This document shows positions 25,041 to 36,552 of a stretch of DNA of 64,000 bases, one piece after another. The position numbers and the translations under genes were made by a program. Below the pieces are notes generated by a model. The model saw nothing but the letters and a program-made list of their open reading frames with translations. It made no database searches and had not been told where the DNA came from. Each line of letters starts with the position of its first letter. Positions within the stretch are counted from its first letter, which is position 1. Origin of the DNA: Isoetes taiwanensis (taxonomy: Eukaryota; Streptophyta; Lycopodiopsida; Isoetales; Isoetaceae); NCBI GenBank assembly GCA_021234155.1, contig JAJEKV010000031.1, positions 17,156,094 through 17,220,093 of the forward strand, in the 5' to 3' direction.

Positions 25041-25068
25041 CTAGTAATGGTGCCCAGCGTTGTTGGGC
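25041..25068 (-). mobile_element. Helitron 3' terminus, minus strand
   Basis: Read on the minus strand, the hairpin GCCCAACAACGCTGGGC (25068-25052) is followed by ACCATTA and CTAG at 25044-25041, then host T. Its body extends to higher coordinates. The sequence just inside the hairpin (CCAACTTAT) is shared with the truncated terminus at 23061, so they are one family. Confidence 0.7.
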
Positions 25069-25843
25069 ATAAGTTGGGAAGCTATGTCGCCATTTAAAAC
25101 CCGCTCATCTCGGACTCTTTTTATAGAACTCATTATTTTCTATGCAAATCTTAATATCTATAGTCATACATATAATGGCAATATTAATTCTTTTATTGGT
25201 AGAAACGAAACAAAACCATTTTATTATATTGTCATCTGGTTTTGTATGACTTCATGAACTTAATATAGCAATGTCAATTATCTAAAACTATAGTTCCGTT
25301 AAAAATGATAAAAATATAAATCTAGTGCGACTCGAAGTGTTAGTCGATGGTATTCTCGTTTTGGCAGTTTTGGATACTGGAAGCTTAAACTTTATTATTG
25401 AATCAAAAAGTTCTGCGCAATATAAGAATGTGGGTTTCCATGCAGAATGCAGATTATAATTGTGAATGTCTTAACAGAATATAGTTTATTAGATTTACGT
25501 TCTTAAGTGAGAATAAACTTTATGTCAGTGCTAGATATGCTAATATAAAAGTTCTTGAAAAAACATCTTGTTTGGCTCGTATTTTGTGCCCAAAAAATAA
25601 CCGCCTTGAGAGCACTCTTAGTGTAAATTATAGATATTGGGTGGAAGTTTCTTCGCATCTAGTAAAGACACAATATTTTCCAACAGTGAAGTCTCTTACT
25701 CATCTAGTCTAACAAATTATGGCTTTGACGCCAAAATAATAGAACTCAAACACATTCAACAAAATTTGGACTTATTCATAATTAATAGATATCCCTTCAA
25801 AAATGCCATTATAAGATTATAGCGCAAAGCCTAAGCTTACATA

Positions 25844-26024
25844 TGTTAGCACATTATACTTTCCATGACATACTCTCTAGATGACTAGACATGCCACATG
25901 TTGCTGACATGGCTCTACTATAAAGCCATATTCATGCCTTTCTAGTTTTCATTCAGTTCACTCACTAGCCTAGCTAATTCGTGCATCTCATTTTGCCTTC
26001 TTGCATATTCACTTCACATCTTCA
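25844..26024 (+). repeat. 5' LTR of copia element
   Basis: 181 bp, from TGTTAGCACATTATAC to CACATCTTCA. ACTATAAAGCC in mid-LTR is a plausible TATA-type promoter. One substitution separates it from the 3' LTR (CATATTCATG here, CATAGTCATG there). Confidence 0.95.
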
Positions 26025-26036
26025 TAGTATCAGAGC
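26025..26036 (+). promoter_or_regulatory. Copia primer-binding site
   Basis: TAGTATCAGAGC follows the LTR directly. It differs at one base from the usual copia site complementary to initiator methionine tRNA (TGGTATCAGAGC). Confidence 0.85.
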
Positions 26037-26379
26037 CGGTCGTGAGAAGAAAATGAGTGCAGAGTTCTAGCAGGAGGGATCAGGACAAGCTGTTGGGCCT
26101 GATCAAAGAGAGGAATTCGAATCAATTGCTGCATGCAAGCATTGGTGGAGTTCAGTCCAAAATTGCCGTCGACCAAAGTTGCCGTCGACCATTTGTTGAT
26201 TTGTTCGACCAAAAATTGTCGTCCCACGCTTTTGTTGGCGACAAAATAGTTTGAAGCCAGGTAGAACTGCCGGAACTGTTGTTGCCGGATCCTGTTCGCC
26301 CGGATTTGTTGTTGCCGGAACCGGTGTTGTTGCCGGATCTTGCCGGATCTCATCGGATCCTCTGCATCTGCCAAAAATG

Positions 26380-27290
26380 TCTGCCGATGCAACTCTCTGG
26401 AAATACTTCATCCACCCTGTATTGGAGATTGACAATTATTTTACCTGGAGAGATGCTTTCGAAACTAACCTTAATCTCAGAGATTTAGGTGAAGTTTTCC
26501 TGTCAACTTGGAATCCTACCACTCTTGATGAAAAGCAGAAGGATTTTAAAGCATGGAATCATCTCAAAGCCCCGCATATATGCACGATTTTCAAAGGGAT
26601 TTGAGAGTCTATACATCCTTCTCTCAGCCCTTGCATTCTTGCATCAAACTTGTACTCAAGGTGGTGAAGGACAAAGAAATTAATATTCAAAGTAAGATGG
26701 ACAACTTAAGGTCGGGCGATTGTACCAACATGAGAGATTATATGCGAAAATTCAAAGGATTGAAGGAAGAATATTTTGCAGCAGGTGGAAATATATCCAA
26801 TAGCACCCTTATTCAGTATGCTCTCAAAGAGTTACCCCGTGAATATCAATCTATCATTGACTATTACAAGTCAGCAGGACAAAATTACTATCGGTTTCAA
26901 TCAGCTTGAACGTAAACTAGTAGATCTTGAACAAGAACGAAAAAGGTATGATCGATCGGCTACTTTCTATTCTAAAGCTCGAATTTCTTCACCTCCTATG
27001 AATCCTTTAGCTTCCTCCTCTCGTGAACACAAGGAAAGTTTGAGAACAGCCCCTAGCTCTGACTCTAAGCAACCATTTTCTTGCTGGTATTGCAACAAAA
27101 AGGGCACATCAAAAGAGATTGCAAGAAACTTCTTAAAGATGTTGCTGAATTTCTCAAACATAAGGAATCTCAACAGAAGCTAAGGATCCGAGTTCTAAGG
27201 ATCCGGTTCTCGCTCATGAAGTTATCAAGTAAGTTTCTCATAATCGACTTGGAGGAAGAAGAATTGCGCCTCAATTTTGCTACGTAAAAG
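26380..27290 (+). pseudogene. Copia gag, frameshifted
   Basis: A gag polyprotein of the UBN2/copia type is spread over three frames. The start region contains MSADATLWKYF and FTWRDAFETNL; then MDNLRSGDCTNMRDYMRKF, LKELPREYQSIIDYY and QLERKLVDLEQERKRY; then a CCHC knuckle whose parts (CWYC and HIKRDC) lie in different frames across an A run near 27100. Shifts are visible near 26560, 26890 and 27100. Gag would package element RNA; this copy cannot make it in one piece. Confidence 0.85.
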
Positions 27291-27294
27291 CTAC

Positions 27295-30200
27295 ATCATA
27301 ATAATTGGCTAGTTGACTCGGGGCAACCAAGCACTTGATGTGTCACCAAATGTTTTCCAAAGATATTAAATCTTTTGATAAAACAATGGTAAAGATGGCG
27401 ATGGCAATCTAGCTAAGTCTACGGGCAAAAGGAAATGTGTCTATTTCCACCACAAAATGCCTCACTCTCTCAGCTTGAAGATGTGATCCTAGTACTGGAT
27501 TACTTGTAAATTTGCTTAGTGTAAGCGAATTTGATAAAAAGATGGGCTATTCTCGTCTGCTTTTGATGGTCTTGTGCACATTCTCCATAAAAATCCATTG
27601 AAGTTTATTGACCTTAAACAAATTGGACCCATTGCTCAAGGTCATCTTAATGAGGAGGGCTTATATATTTTGGATACTCCAACAACTAGTTCAAGTGCAA
27701 AGGCGAGTCCTCTCTCACCGCTGTTGCTCCTAAAACAAAGAGAATCTTTATGGCATGCTAGATTTGGGCATATTCATCTCCCCGGCTTTGGTTTCAAAGA
27801 TCCAAACTCAATATGGTTCAAGGCATGCCTCCCTCACAACAAAGGACCTTCCGTGGTAATCGCATGCAGCCTTGGTAAACAAATACAAGCGCCCTATCCC
27901 CCCAAGTGTCAATTTAGGGCTCAACAACCACCGGAGCTTCTTCACAATCGATATTTGTCACCCGCCAATAGAATCTCTAGCTGGAAATAGGTACTTTCTT
28001 GTGATTGTTGATGATTTCAAGAGATATACGGGGTTTATCCCATTAAGCTCAAGTCTCAAGCATTTGTCGCTTTTAAAACATTCAAATTTGCAAGTGGAAA
28101 AAGGAGTTCTCTACTCCTATTAAAGCTCTCGATCCGATAATGCCAAGGAATATCTCTCTCAAGAGTTTTAGGCTTACATTGAATCCAAAGGGATACAACG
28201 AGAGCTGATTATGCCGTATGCCCACTCCCAAAACGGCGTGGGCGTAAAAGGAAAACCGAACACTTATGAATTTGACTCAGAGCATGCTGAAATTTAAAGA
28301 ATTGCCTCCACAACTCAATGAGGCAGCTCTAACTGCCGCCCCTTTGTAATAGGGCTCCCACTCAAGCTATCAAGTATAAGACGCCATTTGAGGCTCTTTA
28401 TGGCGAAAACCAGATGTATCAAATCTAAGAGTATTTGGTCGCTTGAATTTGCTACACGTTCCTAGGGAACTCCCCGCAAAAGCAAGGCAAACTCGCCGAC
28501 AGGCCACTAAAGTCATATTTATTGGCTATCCTACAAACATGAAAGGTTGGAGATGCTATGATCCTCTCACCAAACGTGTATTTGCATCAATGAAGCATGC
28601 ATTTTATTGAAGATGCAAATCTACTCTCAAGAGTTCTATCAACCAAACAAAGCCGATTATGAAAGGGTGATCATAAATACCTTTGACATTGAAGATGCCA
28701 CTCAAGCTGGTCAAGTTCGTCCAGCTGGTCGCTTCTACTAGTTTGGAGGTTAGACATTCCTCATCCGCTACCAATCTTACAAGTATTCTTGATATTGGTC
28801 CTTCTAATGCCGCTACAAGTGTCTCTCACAATGCCTATGATGACTTTGAACCTTTAGCATATGAGGAGCCCTTTGTCGATGAGGAATCGATGGATGAGAT
28901 ATCCCACCACTTGACCTCGCCATTGTTTCAAAGATGAAACACCAATGGAAACAATTGTCCCGCATCTTCCTTTGCTTCAAGGTCTGAAAGAATTGCTAAA
29001 GAATTGCTCGCCATCGCCACCAACTACTTTCTGGATGATCTTCCATCTAAAATTCATTGCAATTATGTTCTAATGGCCAAAGTGCTATCAGCTCCTCAAG
29101 ACCCTCATCAGCCATATACAAGCAAAGAAAAGACCCTTACTGGGTTACAACGCAATGCAAGAGGAAATCGCTATGATGCATAAGCAAGGAACATGTGAGC
29201 TTGTGCCTAAACCCATAGCAGCTAATGTCATTGGTGCTAAATGGGTGTTTCGCACGAAATATCATGCTGATGGCACACTATCTAAGCGTAAAGCAAGGCT
29301 AGTGGCCAAAGGTTTCACGCAAAAAGAAGGATTTGATTATCATGATGTTTTTGCACCCGTCGTCCGATTGGACACATTGAAGGTAGTGATAGCATTGGCA
29401 GCACAAAAAGCTTGGCCTCTATATCAAATGGACTTCAAATCAGCTTTTTTAAATGGAGATCTCGAAGAAGAGCTCTATATGTCTCAACCACCTGGTTTCA
29501 AAGATCAAAATTATCCCAATTATGTGTGCAAGTTGAAAAAAAGCTTGTATTGCCTCAGGCAAGCTCCACGGTGTTGGAATACCAAGATCAATCAGCTTGG
29601 ATATCAGAGATCAAGAGCTGATCCTAGCCTATATTTTATTCTCTCAAAATCACAAGTTAGTGTTCTTCTGCTCTATGTAGACGACACCATTATGACAGGG
29701 GATGCAGCTCACATTATCTCTCACACTAAAGCAACACTTGCAGCCAGCTTTGAAGTCACGGATCTAGGGCTAATGCATTATTGCCTAGGACTAGAAGTCC
29801 GCAAGATCCTCGTGGGATTCATCTCACGCAGCAGAAAATACATTTCAGAATTGCTTGACAAATTTCACATGGCGATCGCAAAGCTTTATCCACTCCATGT
29901 GATTTGAGTCAAACGCCACTCTTGAAACAGATAAAGAAAATGTTGATGCAACACTATATAGGCAATTGGTTGGCGCTTTACTATATCTCACCAACACTAG
30001 GCCATACATTACTTATATTGTTGCAGTTCTCACAAGGTTTATGCATCATCCTAAGGAACCACACCGAGAGCAAACAAACGAAGTTCTACATTATCTAAAA
30101 GGCACTCAAAATGAAGGAGTTTTGTACTCAAAAGTTTCAGATCCTCATCTTTTACCGTTCTCCGACTCGACATGGCTTCCACGGATCTTGAGAAAAAGGA

Positions 30201-30640
30201 AATGCATCACAAAGCTACGCCTCTTTCTTTGAGGCAATCCTATAAGCCGGAGTTCTAAAAGCGTAAGACTAATAGCATTAGTACTACTGGTGGGCTGAAC
30301 TCAAAGCTTTGGTTACAAATAGCCAAGAAATGAGATGGTTAGTACACCTATTTGAAGACCTCGGCTTTCCGATCAAGCCAAGAACCATTTATCAGGATAA
30401 CAAGCAGCCATTGCCCATGCAAAAGACCACAGAATGCATTTGCTGATTAAACACATGGACATCAAGCTATGGTTTATCAAAGAGCAACTCGAAAATGGTT
30501 ACCTATCTCTATTTTACTGTTCTACCAAACATCAAGTTGCAGATGGCTTCACCAAACCCTTGGGCGGGCATCAGTCTAGTCGCATGAAAGAACTTCTTCA
30601 CGTGCTGCCCCATGATTGTCCTCAGGGGGGATAATCAGTC
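27295..30640 (+). pseudogene. Copia pol, frameshifted, RT block open
   Basis: In order: protease (NWLVDSG near 27305), pre-integrase (LWHARFGHI near 27755), integrase core (SLAGNRYFLVIVDDF near 27975; ALRSDNAKEYLSQEF with a following stop near 28125), RT (29155-29907, with QMDFKSAFLNGDLEEELYM and LLLYVDD), and RNase H (LYLTNTRPYI, then KHQVADGFTKPL near 30530). The RT block has lost several residues after PRCWNTKI. At least a dozen frame changes or stops occur across 3.3 kb, so no functional polyprotein is possible. Confidence 0.85.
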
Positions 30641-30671
30641 TACTGTTCTTTTTTTAGCCATGTTAGTCATC

Positions 30672-30679
30672 AGGGGGGA
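30672..30679 (+). promoter_or_regulatory. Copia polypurine tract
   Basis: AGGGGGGA abuts the 3' LTR. The same TCAGGGGGGAT word occurs 48 bases upstream, so the tract region appears duplicated. Confidence 0.85.
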
Positions 30680-30860
30680 TGTTAGCACATTATACTTTCC
30701 ATGACATACTCTCTAGATGACTAGACATGCCACATGTTGCTGACATGGCTCTACTATAAAGCCATAGTCATGCCTTTCTAGTTTTCATTCAGTTCACTCA
30801 CTAGCCTAGCTAATTCGTGCATCTCATTTTGCCTTCTTGCATATTCACTTCACATCTTCA
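30680..30860 (+). repeat. 3' LTR of copia element
   Basis: 181 bp, TGTTAG to CTTCA, 180 of 181 positions equal to the 5' LTR, followed by the ACATA target duplication. Confidence 0.95.
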
Positions 30861-31493
30861 ACATACGACCCTAATAGCATTCGAGAACAATTTGAAACAC
30901 CAAACAATGTATTGTACAACAAAACCTTTTGTGGCAATAATTGCACTGCTGCACATCAAAGGGGGAAGGCAAACCTCTACACACTGAACTGCACATTAAC
31001 TTCGGCTTAGAATTACGGAAAGGTTCTCAGTTTGCCTTCTGTTCATTTTGCTGATAAAGAAGTCATGAACAACGTGTAGGCTGCTATAATCATGGTAAGT
31101 GTATTTTCACAGGCTGTAATTCCATGAATGGTCAGCAACTCCAGAACTGTTTATGAACACTCTAAAAATTCATACAACAACATCCCATGTAATTATGCAA
31201 ATGCAAAGAAAAGCCATGCATACACACCTTTCATCAAAAACGAAGGAAATATCATAACCTAACTGAGCATATTTTGGGTATTCAAGCTCCGATTCTTTCA
31301 TTAGCATGGCCGGGCCTCAAACATTAAGTCTAGTTATACATAACCAAAAGGCAACACTACCAACTTTAGATAGCTTCTCTCATGTCTGGCAAGTATTTGC
31401 TATATGAACATCCTGCAAAAATACTCTTGTTAAATTAAACAATTTCACCCTTTTTTTTTTTGCGACCCCACAGTATAAAAGGCATAGCAATAC

Positions 31494-31683
31494 CTCAAAG
31501 CTGGATTTGAGGTTCTTGTTCCATATCCCTTGACGGTTCTAAACAATAAGAACCTGACTGTGAAGATGCAATCATTAGGTAGCGTCCAAATTGAAAAAGT
31601 AGAAAAACCACAGAAGGGTCTTCATAGAAGGATGATATTCTTTCTTCTGTTGCCTTACTTCCTCCAATTATAAGATCCACGAA
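31494..31683 (-). pseudogene. GH95 alpha-L-fucosidase exon with frameshift
   Basis: The minus strand reads ATEERISSFYEDPS, then LLFQFGRYLMIASS and, after a one-base change of frame, RQGIWNKNLKSSFE up to a GT donor. This is the conserved middle of plant alpha-L-fucosidases of family GH95 (apoplastic enzymes that trim fucose from xyloglucan), where the family has GRYLxIxSSRPGTxxxNLQGIW. A CCATAG acceptor precedes it. Only this exon was recognised; the catalytic exons downstream were not. A fragment or a gene with one sequencing indel are both possible, but missing neighbours favour a remnant. Confidence 0.7.
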
Positions 31684-31849
31684 CTATGGTAGCATTCCAA
31701 ACTTGCAGGGAGGAGCATAGGGCCAAATAGATTGGAGCTTAAATTCAGAATCCACACAGGAGAAAGTTGAGGGAGCTTTCAGTAGTATGGATTCCATATG
31801 GATCCCTTTGCAAACTGCATACGCAGGTTCAGCTGCCAAAACCATCGCC

Positions 31850-32571
31850 GTTCCTCGCAAATCAACGTTCCTTATTTCTGAGGTACAAAGATTTGATAGC
31901 AATACATGTGCTGCAAGGATGGCAACATGTGTTCCAAGTTCTGCCCAACATCATTTCAGAATATCACACAGGTCTGGATTTTGGGTTTAATTGGCAGGCT
32001 ATAAAGAACCAAAACCCAAAAACTGTAAAAAGATTACCTAAGAGAGGAAATGCAGCTTCTAGCATACATTAAAAAGAGCATACAGTTTATCTCGAGATTA
32101 AGCCATGCCCGTTTCATCAATCTTGCAACTCATCGAATCATGCAAAATTTAAGATCCTCTCGCAAAACCAAACCCCAATAACGACATGTCAATGGTCAGA
32201 ATTTAAATATTCCTCGCAAACCATAACGTTCCTTATTTCTGAGGTACAAAGATTTGATAGCAATACATGTGCTGCAAGGATGGTAACATGTGCCCCAAGT
32301 TCTGCCCAACATCATTTCAAAATATCACACAGGTCTGGATTTTGGGTTTAATTGGCAGGCTATAAAGAACCAAAACTCAAAAACTGTAAGAAGATTACCT
32401 AAGAGAAATGCAGCTTCTAGCATACATTAAAAAGAGCATACAGTTTGTCTCGGGATTAAGCCATCCTGTTCTAGTGAATCCTGTAACTACTGAATCCCGC
32501 AGCTCTAAGATACACCGCAAATCAAACCCCAATAACGATATGTCAATGGTCAGAATTTAAATGTTCATTTC
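31850..32571. repeat. 361-bp tandem duplication
   Basis: Two direct copies offset by 361 bp (ACGTTCC at 31865 and 32226). The first ~240 bp of each copy are nearly identical and the rest is more diverged, with small indels. It lies upstream of the GH95 exon in that gene's orientation and may be duplicated intron; no coding exon was recognised in it. Confidence 0.9.
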
Positions 32572-32599
32572 TATCAAAAATAGAGAATGAGAAATTTCT

Positions 32600-33930
32600 A
32601 GATGCGATTAGCCATGAAAACCTCCCGCTTCAAAGCACAGTCATCCTTTGCATCGGGGCCATAGTCGCATTCGGCCAAGCCCATGCCTTTTACGGGTTTT
32701 TCCCTTTCTTCTTTGAAACACCTGCTTGACAATCCCATAACCACCCAAATTTTGACCTTGAAGCTAATACATGTGATGGACGTCTACAATCTGGAAGAAA
32801 TCCACCGTAAATATCAAAGGAAAATCAATAAATCTTCAAGCAACTCCAAGCCTTCAAAACACCATGCCCAAAACAAAATCGACTTTCTAAAATACTCACT
32901 ATGAAAGGCAAAAAGCATGCCTGAAGAAAGGGCAGGGCGGAGGATGGCCATGGCGGCACCGAGAATGGAAGCGGCTGAAGCTAAAAAAAACTCTTAAAAA
33001 CTTCTGACGTGGCATAATCTTTGCCGTTGCTTCTGGCCCAAACGAATCTAAGCCTAAACAATAGTAAGTTGGAAGAAAGGTCAAGATGATGCCACGTGGC
33101 CAGAATAAATCTGAACTGTCCAAATTAGGGCGTGGTCCATTACTTGCACTAAAACATTATAATATAAGATTTGCAATACGTTTTTTCTTGATTTTTATAA
33201 TTCTAATGGGTTTTAATATGTAAGTTTATCTTTAAATTAAAAGTACAATGGTTATTAACATAGAATCAATTTTAAGACTAAATTTCACTTAAATCTACTT
33301 AAAAATTAGACATTTGGAGAATATATAATTTTAAATTTTGGCGATTTAACAAATTTAAAATTTGGCAATTAAAAGAATTTGTGTATAAAACCTGATGGCT
33401 TGATAAGGGATTGACTTAATACCATTATGTGGATTTCACAATTTACAAACTCTTAGCACTTTTAAAAATATCTTAAAAAAAGTTTAAATTTGAAGTTAAT
33501 TAAATGTTAACTTTATGATTTGATGACCATTTTTAATATAGTTTATTATTGTTGAATTATATGTTCATATTAAATTCTAACAAATTTATAATTTACTTCA
33601 TCAATAATAAACTATTCAACTTGAAAGTTCCTTTAGATAGGTTGAAAAGACAAACATTCTAATTATATAATTCTTTCTATATGAAAATATTATTTTAAAT
33701 AGATTGGAATAATAATTAGTATGGAAATCAGTTCTATGCATCAATAACCATTATACTTATCATTTAAAGATAAATTGATAAAATTATAAAAGTTAAGAAG
33801 AGTTAAAAAAGACATATGATCTTAGCATGGCATCCTTGAAGTCTATCTATTAGATTAGAATAAGTTCAAATTTTATTAAATATGTCATGCTCTTAGGTCA
33901 TGGTATGATTGGGAACAAAAATACCGTGCT
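32600..33930. other. Unassigned AT-rich region
   Basis: No gene recognised. A short minus-strand stretch near 32625-32700 (GMGLAECDYGPDAKDDCALK) looks protein-like but has no recognised match and no clear splice borders. From 33130 to 33900 the sequence is strongly AT-rich with stops in every frame. Confidence 0.4.
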
Positions 33931-33942
33931 TATATGCATGGT

Positions 33943-34492
33943 GTAGCGAACGTAGAATATGAGGAGCTCATTGCAAAGGTGAAAGAAATATTTTGCACTG
34001 AGGAGGTTGTCAAGTTGGAGCACTTCATCCAAGTAATTAATGACTTCCTATTTGCTCAAGTCTATCCAAGGGATCGTTGTTTGCGCGGATGTGATTTGAG
34101 AGAGATAGGTGGAGGATGAGTACATGTATCTATTAGTTGGGTCTCCAATTGTTTGTCTTTTTTCTCAAATGAGAAATGCTACGTGCACTGAGGAGCTGAC
34201 ATTTTAGTAGCAAAGAAACTCACCTATATTGGATAATAGAACACACTTTAGGGTCCACAAATCGTTCCTTCTTGAGGCGATATCTGATTATATTATATGT
34301 GCCTATTTTCGAGATGAGTTATCTCACATTCTTGATAGTCGTGAGACGTCGTAGGCAGTTCGAAGCAATGATTCGCCTATACATTTCACTTTTACCCCAG
34401 CTAAGATGTTATCTGTCAGAGAAGTAAACATATCACGGGAGCATCCAACGAGGTACAACGTTAGGTCCTTGGTAATGTGGCCATCTGGAGAT
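33943..34492. repeat. Dispersed repeat, copy 2 (~550 bp)
   Basis: Counterpart of 23073-23628. Beyond 34492 this locus continues into LINE ORF2 on the minus strand, whereas the first copy ends, so the repeat is best read as the 3' part of that LINE. Confidence 0.85.
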
Positions 34493-34970
34493 TGATAAGA
34501 CTCTTGAACCCAGTATCTGACCAGTTTTAAGGTAGGGGATGATGAGGTATTATGAATAGCTCTCCAAATCATCTTGGCTGCCAAGGCTTGAGCTTGTATA
34601 AACAAATCTTTACATCCCAAACCCCCTTCCTTTCTGGATTTAGTAAGATCGCTCCCCAAGCAACCTTGTGTACACCCTGCCATATGAATTTCTTAATGGC
34701 AGCTTCTATCTTACTCTAGGAGGCCTTATCACCAACAATTGCTGAGGAAAAGTAGACATGAGTACTATTTATAACACCATTAGCAATCTGGATTCTACCA
34801 GCCAAAGAAAGGGCAGAAGAATATAGTCCTAGCTTCTTTTTTATCCAAGTAATAATTGGTTCCCATAATCCATGGAGAGAGGAATTCAAGGCTAAAGGAA
34901 TGCCTAGAATTGATGTCCCTGCATTTTTGTTTAGAATTTTAACCATCATCCAATTAAATTGGGATTATGT
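34324..34970 (-). pseudogene. LINE reverse-transcriptase C-terminal fragment
   Basis: The minus strand reads SILGIPLALNSSLHGLWEPI, then KLGLYSSALSLAGRIQIAN and, after a stop and frame change, SRKEGGLGCKDLFIQAQALA with MIWRAI. This is the thumb region of a plant L1-type RT and the GGLG motif before the zinc-binding domain. The catalytic YADD part is absent, so the copy is 5'-truncated. Confidence 0.8.
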
Positions 34971-35273
34971 CAACTCCAAAATCACGCCAACCTGCTGTTA
35001 TCTTCTAGGGGTTTTTGTTCTTTTTAATCCTTTTTTTTTTGGACTTGATAAATAACATAAGGTTGCAATTCAAGTGTGTTGTTTCATATGCGAATTATGC
35101 AAAAATGAAGAGCAAGTTGCTAAGATAGATGAGACCAAAATTGAACAGCATTTAGATGAAAATATTAGGTTTGATAATAACAGATTGCATTATTTGCGAG
35201 GCAATTGCAGACCCGAAATTTTGGATACATGACACAAATATCACTCAAAAATATCATATATTCCAATAAAACA

Positions 35274-36196
35274 TTAAGGGATCAATCCATATTTTTCCAC
35301 GTATTTAACAAGGTGTGGTTCCATGTCAGCCGTTCTATCTAGTTCTGGGTGTGAATCTAACACTTCACGCACCGTCATCCCCATAGCCAAATTATTCATA
35401 ATAGACATAAACTTCTCCAGAAAATCATCTATCGCAAAAAATTTTGGATCGTAAGATGGTGGATTCAGGGCTTGCGTTTGATTGTAGAAGCATTTGAGAG
35501 CATCATCATCCACTATGATTATATCATCCTTATTCTCGATACCAAGTTCGTCCATCATGTTACTCAAGTGTTTGATGAAGATAGGCTTGCCTGTTGGATC
35601 CTCGCGATTAGTGAACTTCACACATTTGTTCTGATCCCAAAAGGTCAACCAATGTCTACGCATTTCCCCCAGTGCCTCTAAAGTATCGTTGATGTTCTTT
35701 AGTTCCATGGATGACCAAACACCAACTCGAAATAACCTAAATGCCTCATCTAGCATCTCCTTCAAGTGCGTTCGCGGATAGATCCACTTGGTGTTTGATT
35801 CTACTGGTGTCTGATGAAACTGATCTCTAGCCACTTTATTTTTCGGAAAAGTCTTACAAAGGACTCCATTTAGGTCGAATACCACAACCTTCTTAAAAAC
35901 GCAAGGCAAGCTGAAACATCAAACATGTATCTGGTCAGCAAGATATGATCACACAAACAATACAAATGCGCCAGGCGTGATTTGAGTTAGGCTTAACCAA
36001 ATCGCGCTCAGCGTGATTTAGTGTGACAATAAAATATAATCAAAGCACGTTTGGCGCGATTTAATTCAAAGCCAAGATAAATTAAATCACGCGTGGCACG
36101 ATTTCATCTGCAAGGCCATACCTATCATCTTCAGTTTCACTGCCGTCGTCGGCATCATTCTCCTCTTCGCCACCCTTAATCTCCGTCCTCTTTTGA
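35274..36196 (-). CDS. FCP1/NIF-type HAD phosphatase-like protein (partial gene model)
   Basis: Two exons on the minus strand: 36196-36122 (acidic, with GGEEENDADDGSETEDD) and 35910-35274, joined in phase through a TTTCAG acceptor. Exon 2 gives ~212 residues of an FCP1-homology domain: VVVFDLNGVLCK at the start, a WSSMELKNI segment, FWDQNKCVKF, KPIFIKHLS and IIIVDDDALK. The family dephosphorylates proteins through a DxDxT motif. Here that position reads DLNGV, so the second catalytic aspartate is asparagine, as in several plant NIF-like proteins; activity is uncertain. An AG acceptor before 36196 implies at least one further upstream exon, which was not found before the TRIM element. Confidence 0.75.
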
Positions 36197-36264
36197 CTGT
36201 TAGAATTGTTATTTTATGGAATGCTAGAATCGTGGTAATTTTTGAAGTCATGATAGTTCATTCC

Positions 36265-36420
36265 TTAGCTTAACTGGCAAGATTTGCATGCATCTGTTAG
36301 GCAACATCCTCCATCCAAAAAAATTTGGATATTTGACTCCACATCAAGGATTTCCACCCTGCACTGGGATTGCAACAGAGACATCAATCGCTTATCTGTT
36401 GCTCTTAGATTCATCCCCAC
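36265..36420 (+). repeat. tRNA-like SINE copy
   Basis: Box A-like TTAGCTTAACTGGCAAG is followed by TTAGGCAACATCCTCCATCC and AAAAAAATTTGGATAT. Its reverse complement matches 22115-22240. It abuts the 5' LTR of the TRIM. Confidence 0.5.
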
Positions 36421-36486
36421 AGCAAGTGCCTGTGACAATTAACTATCAGGTCTAGAGCGTGTGATTTAATTTCATCCAAATCATCG

Positions 36487-36542
36487 TGGCCTTTTCGGTT
36501 AGGATGCACAGCTACCACTCCAGAGGTAGTGGGTTCAAGTCC
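36487..36542 (+). promoter_or_regulatory. tRNA-type Pol III boxes A and B in the 5' LTR
   Basis: A box A-like TGGCCTTTTCGGTTAGGATGC starts at 36487 and box B GGTTCAAGTCC at 36532, 45 bases apart as in real tRNA genes. The T-arm GTGGG-TTCAAGT-CCCGT can form with two wobble pairs. No acceptor stem is formed, so it is tRNA-like and not a tRNA gene. The same boxes recur in the 3' LTR at 37030 and 37075. Confidence 0.65.
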
Positions 36543-36552
36543 CGTTCAGACC

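Larger units (their letters stand above)
25844..30860 (+). mobile_element. Complete Ty1/copia insertion, 5,017 bp
   Basis: Two 181-bp LTRs bound the element, with target duplication ACATA at 25839-25843 and 30861-30865. The primer-binding site follows the 5' LTR and the polypurine tract precedes the 3' LTR. Inside, gag, protease, integrase, RT and RNase H occur in copia order but are cut by many frame changes and stops. The LTRs differ at one position, which indicates a recent insertion. Confidence 0.95.
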
